Shown here: positions 9,746 to 20,080 of the stretch, one piece after another | How positions within the stretch are numbered: the stretch's first letter is position 1 | Layout of the letters: the number at the start of each line of letters is the position of its first letter | From: Hyaloperonospora brassicae | Lineage: Eukaryota; Oomycota; Peronosporomycetes; Peronosporales; Peronosporaceae | Length of the DNA stretch: 64,000 bases | Direction of reading: 5' to 3' | Assembly: GCA_947650285.1 (NCBI GenBank) | Contig: CANTFL010000310.1 | Span: 26,987-90,986 of the forward strand | Notes under the pieces: generated by a model | Databases searched by the model: none | Told to the model about the DNA's origin: nothing | Seen by the model: the letters and a program-made list of their open reading frames with translations, nothing else | Translations under genes and position numbers: made by a program

Positions 9746-10190
9746 TGTAACGGGGTAGCCCGTTACATGAGATTGTCATTCAAACAATTTGGACAATAAA
9801 GAATATTACGTTGAATATTCTCTTAACAATATCACCAAGTGTGGTGATATTGTTGGGATGACCGAAGGGTCTACTCATTGGTTGATATCGTGGTGATATC
9901 AACCCACCAATCGCTGCTAGACGCGCGCAATGGGTGGTTAGTAGACGTCATCATGCATTCAGTTACATTAATATAATCAAGTCAGGACAACAGAGATTCA
10001 AGAAGTTATAGGACTTGATTATATTAATACAGTTTTACTTTTACCAAGAGACTAGTATGACTACTTAGTCTCCTTTCCTTCCTCTGTGGTTTTCCTTAAA
10101 ACACCTAGCACGTCACTTTCGACCACTGTGGTCAGTGGGAGTATACTCCGTACTGGTCAACCAGTACGTAGTCAACAGTGCCCCGTTACA
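9746..10190 (+). repeat. 3' LTR of copy A
   Basis: It starts TGTAACGGGG and ends CCCCGTTACA, a 10-bp terminal inverted repeat that is much longer than the usual TG..CA. The first 22 bases also form a 9-bp stem around GTAG. Three short hairpins stand in a row near the U5 end: GACCAC/GTGGTC, GGAGTATACTCC and the one at 10149-10168. Confidence 0.95.
10149..10168 (+). other. U5 hairpin of A-type LTR
   Basis: CGTACTGGTCAACCAGTACG is a perfect 9-bp stem with a 2-base loop, 22 bases before the LTR end. Hairpins of unrelated sequence occupy the same place in B, C and D LTRs. Confidence 0.7.
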
Positions 10191-10195
10191 ACAGG

Positions 10196-11399
10196 AGGAT
10201 GTTGGGGTATAGTCACCAATCGAAATTTTGAGACGTGGATTGGTGACCACCCAGTTGAGACGTCAGTTACTGGCGGAAATTGAAACCAAGTGATCTAGCG
10301 ATCCAATAGGAGATGAAAGATGACCCCAACGGATATCAGCGATCCGGTCCAACTGTCTCTATTATGATGGACATGGAACGAACTGAGACGGGGCGTAGGA
10401 AGGGATGATTTCCATGGAGCAATCTGAGACGAGTCGCAGATATAGACGATGTCCACAGTGTGATCTAGAACAAGAAAAGGGATGTAGGCAAGCTATCCGC
10501 TTGACGGTTGGTCAAGGACAAAAATGTAAATGTTGAAGCAGGTGAAGACTGGTAACAAATTTACACGCGAAGGTTTTTCGATTTACGGACATGTGAAACG
10601 TCATATTGACCGGTATCGGCAACGATCGTGAAGATTGTGGCAGAACTACTCTGGAAAGGTGCATGTGAGACCAGGTGGTGCGGAGTGATTCTGTGACAAA
10701 GGTTCAACATCCTGCAGGTCGTGATACTTTTTACCGGTCCCACAATGGGAGTACTTATTTTAGTTAGTTATAACCCGATCTGGAAGTGTGAATACCTATG
10801 GGAGTCCAGGGAGCTATATCAAGACGTGTGGAGGTCTCGTTGATCAGATAACCATGAAAGATGATACTGAAGCACGTAAAATGAATAGAAGGATATCTAT
10901 TGCTGAATTGTACCGTGTTGATTCTCGACAATCTCGAATTGAGTATCTGATCGGTCGAGTTTCCTCATGATTATGGATATATCGCTGATGAGACTCCTGA
11001 AGCATGAGGAATATACTTAATAGATGTCCCTGAGTGATGTCTTAAAAGTTCAGACTAGAAGGGCTAGTGGAATCTGGTTTAATTGACGTCAAAAAATGAT
11101 TTTGGACACATTTGGCATTTTTGGTCATTTATTGGGAGCTTTAGCGCGAAGAATGGGTATTTGGTACTATAATTTGGGATTTGGGTTATTTTGGTGTTCT
11201 AAGTACGATACATGGAATACTGGCGCTATCATTGAAGTACAGGTCACGAAATTTCGACGCGTGTTCAAGGGGACGATCCGGCTAAAGGGTAAATCCAGTT
11301 TGGAGAACGACCTACGGTTATGAATAGGTGTAAAGATAGATTGGCTAGTAATTTGATTGGCTAATGAACGGACTTCAACTCTACTCTTTCTGATCACGA
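10196..11399. other. Intergenic repeat-derived DNA, no supported gene
   Basis: No frame here is convincing. The style (GATC words, purine-rich phrases such as GAGACGAGT) resembles the flanks of gypsy element G at 59680-60480, and the part just before 11400 could be an LTR of that element type. I see no matching second LTR to prove it. Confidence 0.3.
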
Positions 11400-12141
11400 C
11401 GCGCGTTCCCCCTATTTTCCGGGCAAGATTTCTTTGGCTTCCCCGACGGCTCCTCGCACGCGTGTTTCAAGGAAATTGAATACTGATCTTGGATTGCTGG
11501 CCAAGATCGAGAAGCGCGAGCCCGGAGATTTGGTCCGGATCGATCAAGCACTCACACTCAGCTCAATTGCTAGGGTAGCAGCAATAACGTCAAAGGACTG
11601 GATACAAGATCGCGAGACGGCTCAAGTACTTAGAAGATCTGGACAAGGAGTTCAAGACAAGACCGAGCAAGATCGAAGAGATCTACAGGATCGATCGGCA
11701 CGTTTCATTTTGGCGAAACGGGAAAGCTATCTGGCCCAAGCTGCACACTTCCGACAAGATCGACCGATCCTAAGACCATATCGGACCGATCCCGAGGCAA
11801 GATTGACGCAATACTATTATTTGATGAGTGAAGATTTCCGCACAGCGAAGACCCCAATACCGGAGACAAATAGAGATTGGTGCGATCCAAGATCAAGATC
11901 GCGACATCTCCAAATAGTGATCGTCGCGACTCAAGACCAATATCGCAGAACTCCAGCTCGTGGTGTGAAAATGTCCGCACCGAAAGCGAACTCTCAACCC
12001 CAACTTCTCAGCGAGATCGACATCCTCCAAGGCCATTACGAAGAGCTCGAGCCAGCCCAACCGACGGGTACGCAAAGTGAGCACGAGGCCATACAACAAG
12101 GTACGGATCGTAGTACCCCCTCCGTGAGTCAGCAAGTCTAG
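11400..12141 (+). pseudogene. gag/leader relic of a second gypsy type
   Basis: A long open frame of about 235 codons, without an obvious ATG at its start, is rich in Arg, Asp and Gln. It has no zinc knuckle or capsid motif that I can see. It is homologous in pieces to 60560-61120: both contain GGCAAGAT-TCTTTGG near the start, the phrase CGACGGCTCAAGT in the middle and ACCGACGGGTAC near the end. Two separate copies in the window show that this is a repeat, most likely the 5' leader and gag start of the GATC-rich gypsy type (element G). The frame may be coding or only open by chance; the gag label is inference. Confidence 0.4.
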
Positions 12142-12309
12142 GAAGCGGAAGATCGACCCTCATATCTGCGAATTGGTAAGATCGACGTCATCAGAGGTCT
12201 TTTACGAATTTTTACTTTTCGATTCGTCAACACTTCATGCTATTGGTGTCAAATCAAACGATCATTAATTGAAACATGAAAATCGCATTAATTGTTTTCA
12301 GACGTCCAA

Positions 12310-13430
12310 TGTACCATGGCAACCGCAACGGAGACGAAGTTTCTTTCGTACATGCGTGGAATACCTTCGTCGCCAACAATCAAAAATGTTGGCCGGGATC
12401 CTTGTCTGGGAAATTTTTTGGAGTTCGCAATAAGTTTGAACAGTAGCTGTAGCTCGCAATAACTTTGAATGGAAGCCGCCGACCAGTTCTGAAGTTAGAT
12501 TGAAATGGGTTGCTCTAGAGATAGGCTTACCGTGCCTCTTATCGGGAGAAAAATGTAAAAATTGTGCTGACAACCCTGTTCGTACCCCTTAAGAGACCTT
12601 ACTCCCTAATTCGGCCTATTGAAAGGCGCGCATTTCTTCTGAGATGTACACAAGGATTAAGGCTTTTTGATTCCTTGAAGAAAGCCCCGGAAGCTCGCTC
12701 GAGACTCATAGTTTGATGATGGAGGGCCCCTCGATTCGCAAACTGTTTGTCTCGGTGTTTTGCCCGTCGATAACGGGGACATCGATCATCAGCTGAGAGC
12801 GAGGTTCTCATCTGCTCCACGAGGTTATATACCCCCCCCACTGGTCGAGATAACTCGTGCTCGATTTTAGATCGTTTCGGTGTTTTAAGATAAACCCCAC
12901 CAGAAGCCGTTTACCACCGCTTCGGTACATTAAAAGATGAGGACAAGAAAAAAAACCTATTTCGAGTCGTTCGACTCACCATCTCGATTAACACGAGATG
13001 AATCGCGCAATCGCTGGATTGCGCTAGAAACTAAAGCAAGCGAGGCACAGACGCTATACTCTGACCAATTAGGTGCGAAGCTTCTCAAGGAACAGATGGA
13101 TGATTTTGCGAAGGATCGCGCCGATTACACCGTTGCACAGCTCCAGGTCGAACGGGATATCCTTTACCGGTTTTAAGAGCTGGCGGTAGCTCGGAGAGAT
13201 ATCTCTCGACCGCGTGGACAGGTCTCTACGCATCCCAACTGGTAGCCTGGAGCGCTAGCGCGAGAACCTGATGGAGTTTCGTAGATGTGCGGGTTATCTT
13301 CACCGTTAGAAGAGACATCGCCCTGACAGTATGGGCGGAGACTCCTTGCGTAAACATGGGATGTGGTCGCATCCTACATGGCAGCTTAATTGCGCGAGCG
13401 TTCGCTTGTTGGAGTAGCACACGAAAGGGT
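12310..13430 (+). pseudogene. Antisense ORF of copy B, fragments
   Basis: On the strand opposite to pol, the same antisense protein can be followed. It shows a Trp-Asn-Thr-Phe-Val helix near 12360, then FE-x3-PT and PCL-x2-G-x2-C-x2-C-x-DN at 12449-12574, a coiled-coil segment (12937-13173, ending Val-Glu-Arg-Asp-Ile-Leu), and a basic tail with Lys-Arg-His-Arg and Met-Gly-Gly-Asp-Ser-Leu-Arg-Lys near 13290-13350. Stops and frameshifts interrupt it, including TAA at 13174 and TAGs in the tail. Residues shared with A and C, despite clear nucleotide divergence, are the main support that this strand was once coding. Confidence 0.55.
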
Positions 13431-14801
13431 ACAATGCACTTGGGAAGTAGTCTCCTGCCCCCTCCCGTTAGTCACTGTTTGTCTGGGCATATTTACTGTT
13501 AATTGTAGGTATGAATAACCTCTAAAAAATGAAAGAACAGTTGATCTTCTATTCTTGCCAGCGTTCCGTTTCTACCAGTTCACGACGCGCACGATGAAAT
13601 CCTGCACGAAGCGGATCACTGCTTCGCATGCCAGCTGAAACCTTTCTGCTTAAAGAGGAATCGTTTTGTTTGTTTAGCCTTTTGCGTACTGCATTAAGCG
13701 TCGTCTCCTCTGTCTGTTCATCAGCGAAGGTATCATCGTCCACGCTGAAATAGTCGTTTGTGATGATGTAAACACCAGCATCGTCATCGTCGTCTGACTC
13801 AATATAAGCGTCATCACTATTATTGGGATGAGCTCCATCTTCGATGTCGACCTGATCGACATAAGCATCATACGTGACAACGTTAGTGTCAACATGGGAT
13901 GATAAAGAGCCAAAACGGGTTTTGACCGTGCGAATCCCTCACTCTTATCCACGATTTACACTCTAAAGGGTGGGTAGACGTGAGAGGTGTCAACATTTCA
14001 CGAAGAACGGTGTCCTGGGTCAAATGATGGATTGAACTATTGATGGCGAATTTTAATATCGGGACAAAACTCGCTCCAGATAGAGAATGTGTGGACATGG
14101 CCTCGAATAATCTCTTCGAGAACACGGTTTGCACGCTATGTCTGACCATTCGTTTCAGGCTTCCAGGTGTTGACATCTTAAACCCTTTTGAAGAGATTGG
14201 AACACGACTTACCAAAAGTCCGCCGTGAAATGAGGGTCACGGTCAAACACGAGATCACGGGCAACCGTGAAGTCAGAATCGTGTCGATAAAGACACGATC
14301 ACAGCCTTGTGCTTGAAGGACTCGGGTACTGCAATTAGAAGCACTATCTTGCTGAACCGGTCAAACATCACAATATAATTATGATTCTTGTGGTCATTGT
14401 CAGGAAAAACGAAGACGAAGTCCATGATAACGGGCTCTCATCACTCTACCAGAACATGTAGAGGTTGTACGGGTTCTGGGGAGAACGACTAGGCTTCACC
14501 CGTTGACAAATTTCGCGATCACAAATGTACTCGCGCACAAATTCATACTGACAGAACCAGTTAAAGTCATGACTACACCTAAAGTAAGGCTTTTCTTTAC
14601 CTCGATGAAGGCCTGTTGGGGCATCGTGACACTCATACATGATGCGCAAGCGCAGATTTTTAGGAGCGGGATCGACGACACAAAAAGTGTCGCCCACAAC
14701 GGCTGTTTAGTACAGCAATCGGTTGCGAGTCGTGTACCGATCCAAAGAGGAACGGTACAGATCCGGCAAATCCGACAAGGACTTCCGGGACGGGTACGCA
14801 A
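12745..14801 (-). pseudogene. int: Integrase and chromodomain of copy B
   Basis: The minus strand shows the H2C2 zinc finger with Glu-Cys-His-Asp-Ala and Cys-Gln near 14510-14640. A core fragment follows (13889-14215), then an acidic Asp/Ser spacer near 13740-13860, and a strongly decayed chromodomain at about 12745-12920 (Tyr-Ile-Thr-Ser-Trp and Glu-Pro-Arg-Ser-Gln remain). The region between about 13440 and 13540 keeps only traces of the GPF/Y module. Multiple indels break all parts. Confidence 0.8.
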
Positions 14802-14810
14802 GATGACCCA

Positions 14811-16560
14811 TCAAACAAGGATATTCGTGTCTCCTGCGTATGCTTTCCGCACGTCGTCGATTAAACTTGACAATGGAACACTGACCGTAAGTGTCGAAAC
14901 AGTGGGATTTTCCTCACTGTTGAAGTGCGCGCCCGGATCAAAATCGGGCCGACGCGATAACGCATCAGCGACGAAGTTCGGTCGCTCTGGTTTATTTTTC
15001 ACGGAGAAGTTGTACTTTGCGAAGATAGACAGACATATCGACATCCTTTGCGAGAGGTGTGGACTGTTTACGGCTGTGCGTAGTGACGCATGGTCCGTAT
15101 CGACGATCAACGGTCTATCTCCCAAGAGATAGATCCGAGACTTTGCCAAATCATATATCATGGCGAGGAGTTCCCTGTCATGCAATGAATAATTACGCTC
15201 AGATGCTTGCAGCTGACGCGATTGATAAAAGACGACGCGCCCTGCGCCGTCTGTGTCGTATTGCATCAACGCACAGCCGATCACAAAATCGCTGGCGTCG
15301 CAGACTACATGAAACGGTCTGTCTTGATCTGCAATCGCTAGTATGGGCGATTGCATCAAGCTCTGCTTGATACTTTCAAAGGAGCGCTGGCAGTCAGCGC
15401 TTCATGACCACTTTACATTTTGATTTTGTAACCGAAAAAGATGCACAGTCATCTCGGCGTAGTTGCGCTAGTACTTGTGCAAGTACGCCGCTAGCCCAAG
15501 GAACTTTCGAAGTCCCTTGACATCGACTGGTACTGGCCAGCCGATAATCGCCTTGATTTGTTCGGGATCAGGGCGTACACCGTGTTTACCCACTATGCAA
15601 CCAAGAAGTGGTATTTTGCTTGCCGCGAATATACACTTCTTGAGGTTGGCATATAACTTATGTTTGCGCATAAGATAAAGTACCCGACGAACGTGTATTC
15701 TTTGAACCTCTACGTCCGTCTTTCCGTTCATAGACCGGATGCAGACGAACACATCGTCGAAGTAACTTGGTGCGACGTCTCGCACCGGTATCAACAGATA
15801 TGTAACACATCTGTTGAAAGTAGCAGGGCATTACTCAGCCCTTGTGGCATCACTAGCCACTCCAACAGCATACCGATGGGGGTGCTTACAGCCGTGAACG
15901 GTATGTCCCGTTTACGCATGAGGATCTGATAGAATCCATCCATCAGATCCATGGACGAAAAGATGGTACTCTTTGACATATTATCTGTGATTACGTCCTC
16001 CCTCGGCATCAATGTCTAAGCCGGTACCGTCGCAGCATTCAATTTGTTGAATGCGTGCACTATCCGCCACCCTCCTGTGGCCTTTCGCACACAGAAGGTC
16101 GGAGAGCTGTGAGGGGAAGTGGATTTCCTCACATGGCCCGCTGCTAAGCGTATCGGCAAAGAACTTGTCGATCGCTAGTACTTGTTCACGAGGCAGTGGC
16201 CACTGCTTCATGACACAATACTTCGAGCCCGGTTTGAGCTCGATCTCGTGTCGAGTGCCTTTGTACTTAGGCAACTCGCAAGGTACGGATTCAGGGAATA
16301 CGTCCCTGAATTCGATCAAATCCGTATACAAAGGATTTGCCTGAAGTGACTCCCGGGATTGAGACGTGTATCGCTCAATCCGAGACTTCTCATCGAGTAC
16401 ACTTTCGTCCATCGATGAGCTGCTGAGAACCCGTTCGTTCTCAGCATATACTGTTGCCGACCGAATATCGGCCACATACTCATCCTCTGTGACGACTTTG
16501 TAGATTTGCTTGACTTTGTCGCTACGCAAAATGCGTAAGAACCGTTTCGGATCCAACTAT
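14811..16560 (-). pseudogene. pol: RT and RNase H of copy B
   Basis: Fragments of the minus strand give the RT fingers block (15981-16556), palm with Met-Asp-Leu-Met-Asp-Gly (15791-16012), YFDD (about 15757), the connection with Gly-Cys-Ile-Val-Gly-Lys-His-Gly, and RNase H with Cys-Asp-Ala-Ser-Asp (14811-15359). Unlike A, C and D, the sequence at 16065-16080 keeps the T that leaves Gly-Gly-Trp-Arg in frame. Other indels still break the gene. Confidence 0.9.
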
Positions 16561-17119
16561 GGCATTTAAATGATCTTAGAAGTCAACATAGGAGGCAATA
16601 TCAGATCAAGCGTATAATTGACTAAGCTTTAACCGTCATAGACCAAGACGTTAAACGTCTCGTTTAATTCCTAAGAAGTCACATTTACAGGATGCTGGGG
16701 ACTCTCTTCCTCAGCAAAAACCTTTGACAGTGGCTGTGCAACCCCAGTCAGGTCCCGATTCTCTACAGTCGAGTCTCCAGTCTACCTTAAAATTACCGTG
16801 TCGCCATTTCTGAACATCCTGTTTCTTTTTTAGGATGTTGCCTTCCCGGCATGCTACCCGGTCCTGGTACACTCGACTAATTCAATTAATGGAATTTCGG
16901 CGCTACCTGTACTTCTGTACACCCGCCGAAAGCTTGGTCCACCTTGTAGTAATCTGCTACAAATTTTTTTTTGCAGTCGTGCTAACGACCGTACCGCAAG
17001 TGAGGCCATTGCACTCACTCCATGTACATCCACACGGGTACGGAAGCTTCATGACGTTTTTCAGATAGCCATCGGATAAGGTTTGTCGAATGGGAGATTA
17101 TATTGAACAAGCGACAGTA

Positions 17120-17470
17120 ATTTTCGCGGATTGATGCAGCCAGCTCACGCTTTTCTCGTACCTTCTGAGCCAAAGTAATCTCAAGATGAAATCAATTTGT
17201 CATCCAGATCCAGTACGATGAAGTCGTAATTGTGCTGGTCACCCTCTTACATGTAGTGGATTCCTAATACAGTATTTTTTAGCGGTTATCGATGCGCATG
17301 TTGCAAGGCTCACCGTCATCCTCGTCCGGAGGATGTCGCGCTCAACGGTCTAAAGCCTACGAAACCCTAATGACAGGTGGTTAACCAAGTTGTTCGACCA
17401 CACACATTCAAATAGGCCACGAAGTGACATATCTTTTGTCACTTATAACTCAAAGGTAATTATATATATA
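17120..17470 (-). pseudogene. pro: Protease relic of copy B
   Basis: The minus strand aligns with the protease of C and D (for example the CATATCTTTTGTCAC phrase and the Leu-Asp-Leu-Asp-Asp segment). The active-site line is not clean, and short insertions such as a TATATATA run near 17460 have broken the frame. Confidence 0.65.
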
Positions 17471-17559
17471 TCATCCACACGAGCAGAGATGCACAATGAT
17501 TGTGTATCTGGAGCATCTATCTTTAACTATATGCGATTTCTCAAGATATTGCCTATTCT

Positions 17560-18720
17560 GTAATGCGCTCCTCCCTTACTGACCCCGCTTATTTTCGATG
17601 GTCCGCTTCGCTGTTGTGGTATCGCAACAGCGTTGAACCTACGCCCATTTCTCTTTATGGCAAATGGCCGATCGTTCGCTCAGTACTATTTGGTACTGTA
17701 TGTGGAGCACTACACTCATAAGCGTAGTGTCCTAACTTCTGACAACGATATCACTTTTGCAATCGCTTGTTGTTTAAAAAGCGAAGTCCCTTTCTCTCAA
17801 CATAACAGAATTTCATCGGCTCTGTACCTCCAGTTTCTCGTCGTCTCGGTGGACGATAAGAGCTCGAGATAGTACGAGCATGTCTCTTTCTTAATTCCTC
17901 CTGTTACACAGCTGAGATAGCATCTTTTATAGTATTCAACTCTAGACGTAACAGGTGGTGCTTAACGGGCCCATCTGCAAGCCCTTGCATGAACATAGTA
18001 ATCAATGTACATTCATGAACTGAATTGGCAGTCATACTACTCTCGAGGCATCGTGTATGCTGAGCGTAAGCGTGCACATAACTCTTACCCTGCTTGAGTT
18101 TCAGGAGCTCTGATCGAGCTCTGAACTCAGTTCATCGCAGCTCAAACGTTCGTTTATAAGTGACGGTAAGGCTTCCAGAGACTCAAATTTATATCAGTCA
18201 TTTATCTACACCTTTATATTTCGAGTCTTGGCACGTACGGCCAAGTGGATTTGAGCAATTTTAAGCTTCATTTGATCCTCGTCGATGCCATGTGCGTTTA
18301 TAGAATGGTTTTTTTTAACGAACCATCTCAACAGGGACTCTACCTTAACATCTTTAAGCTTGTATCTTTCCACCTTCAAGGCTTCGAGACGACGCGTGTG
18401 TGTCGTCCCTCTCACATCACCATTGCATACCTGCTGTCTCAATAGCTCTGTCTGCTGAGCACCTAGATGTCCAAAATGCTCAGCTTGTCGAGAGCCTTGC
18501 TGGTGAAGCAAAGCTACCATATTTCTTTCGGCGACAAGTTAATTTTAAAACGAACCTGACTATAGAGGCATGTTGTTAGTCTTTAGCAAGAGACTCTTAC
18601 ATGGCGCTAATCGCGGTCTCGCCTACAGTAATGTTTATGCGTTCTACCTTACGCCATTCGATGTCACTCAAATGGTTGAATCCTTCACGCGTGATGTAAA
18701 GCTTTTGCTTTCCATCTAGC
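17560..18720 (-). pseudogene. gag: gag of copy B
   Basis: The minus frame 18206-18520 carries the Gln-rich helical region followed by the capsid-like start with Leu-Leu-Arg-Trp-Phe-Val. Near 17712-17755 the zinc knuckle is recognisable, but its first Cys has become TGA (x-x2-C-x4-H-x4-C). Spacing to the primer-binding site matches the other copies. Confidence 0.75.
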
Positions 18721-18778
18721 ATCTTCGTGTTAAATGAGGCAGTTGTGGTCGTTGGACGGACTGCAAAGTGCTACCAGG

Positions 18779-19247
18779 TGTAACGGGGCACGCTCTTACC
18801 AGATGAATGGTAAGACACTGTGTTAACTAAACACAAGTATGCGTACTCCCGACGGCACGTACACGTGGCGTTAAGAAGCGAGACGTTATAACCAGAACGC
18901 GAAGCTAGCTTTGTTAAAGGTAAAAGCAGAAGTGATGTGTTTATCTTAGCATTTATAATAATTTATCTTCGTCTTTATCTAACTTTATTAAACAACAATC
19001 ACCTATATGGGTTTGTTGCTCACCCCCTATCGCGCGCTTCCAGAAGCGTATGGTGGTTGATCTGGTTGATGTTCTGGGTACATCATTCATTCCGTCAAGC
19101 ACTTAAAGATTGTTACCCTCAAGGTGAACATTCCGTTAACATCACTTCGTCTCGAGTAATGTTAATTGAATTTTATCTAATTAGATAATAATCAAAAATT
19201 GATTAATTTGTGCCAATTGTTATGAAATGTGGAATCACGTCATTATG
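18779..19247 (-). repeat. 5' LTR of copy B
   Basis: Its U5 end (low coordinate) reads TGTAACGGGG. The outer end is eroded (expected CCCCGTTACA reads CGTCATTA). It contains the U5 hairpin TCTTACCA/TGGTAAGA at 18794-18815, 15 bases from the U5 end. It is related to the LTR relic at 61440-62010. Confidence 0.8.
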
Positions 19248-20069
19248 CTAAAAGGGTAGAATTTTAAACGCTCATCTTGATAATTAATGCACACTATGAT
19301 ACGAATCAATTTTAGTTCATCGTTGCAAAACCCAGCGCAAAGGATGGTGCACGAGAAGCCTACATAGAAGTATTAGCTAAAACAAATTATGAGAAATCAT
19401 AGTATGTTGATTGAATAAATCTTTACGAAGATAAAATCACTTTCCTTTTCCTATAACTCTGAGTCTAAATACTTTGCTCGATATCTCGCGCTTACTCAAA
19501 CCTCACGAGTATATATTGTTATGGATCACGCCTTCAGATATTGGAATGAAGACAAGGGCATAACTGTAACTTGGAAAGAAGCGTGGCCTTTTACATGAAT
19601 TCTCCACTATCTTGTCTACGTTTGATATTGTTTAATTATCTACGGCTTTTTCTGCCTTGCATTGAATCTTGAATGTCTTATAGAGTATTGTGTACGCGTC
19701 CTTCCAACCCGGAAAAACAGATCTTATTGAATGAAGACGAGTCGGACGAAACGCGAAAAAACTACACATCAATAGGATAGTGGAGCACAAATTCTAGTTA
19801 TTGTTGAAAAAACACACGGTCATTTCGTATAGCAATAAACAGCACTGTGAGGATGCGCTTGAAGCGTTGATATATTATTTTCTTTTTTTATCTTAACGGT
19901 TGAATAAGTTGATGTATACACTTATTAAAACAAAGTGAGAGAATAATATATGCCTATATAGATCGCTGTATAATAATCATTGCAGGCGTATGTGCATTCG
20001 ATCGTATGATGTAAAATGCATCGCAATCCGAAGAAAATTTTATATACACAAGTGAACATATTTTTCATG
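19248..20069. other. AT-rich DNA without recognisable gene
   Basis: This is about 820 bp of AT-rich sequence between copy B and the left arm of the inverted repeat. No ORF or repeat here can be supported. Confidence 0.5.
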
Positions 20070-20080
20070 GCCACGACTAG

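Larger units (their letters stand above)
2479..10190 (+). mobile_element. Ty3/gypsy retrotransposon copy A, full length, defective
   Basis: The 7.7-kb element is bounded by LTRs of about 445 bp (2479-2922, 9746-10190) and by a perfect 5-bp target duplication ACAGG at 2474-2478 and 10191-10195. Internal order is primer-binding site, gag, aspartic protease, RT with YFDD, RNase H, integrase with GPF/Y module, linker and chromodomain, then an antisense ORF and a polypurine tract. Integrase after RT/RNase H and the GPF/Y module place it in Ty3/gypsy (Metaviridae-like), and the chromodomain places it near chromoviruses. Premature stops and frameshifts occur in every domain, so it cannot be autonomous. 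The 5' LTR has lost the canonical TG start. Confidence 0.95.
12240..19247 (-). mobile_element. Ty3/gypsy copy B, 3'-truncated, degenerate
   Basis: The element reads right to left: 5' LTR 18779-19247, primer-binding site, gag, protease, RT, RNase H, integrase, linker/chromodomain and post-pol region. Homology to copy C stops near 12240-12300 and no 3' LTR follows; instead the relic at 11400-12141 abuts. It is more decayed than A, C or D, with many stops, yet at one site (RT, Thr-Gly-Gly-Trp-Arg) it keeps the ancestral frame that A, C and D have lost. Confidence 0.88.

Noticed and set aside
11096..11323. 75-codon ORF with Trp/Tyr/Gly-rich start as a membrane peptide
   Set aside because: Composition follows T/G-rich DNA, no homologue elsewhere in the window, and it overlaps probable LTR-type sequence.
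17455..17475. TATATATA run near 17460 as a promoter TATA box
   Set aside because: It is a short expansion inside the protease relic of copy B, with no gene positioned to use it.
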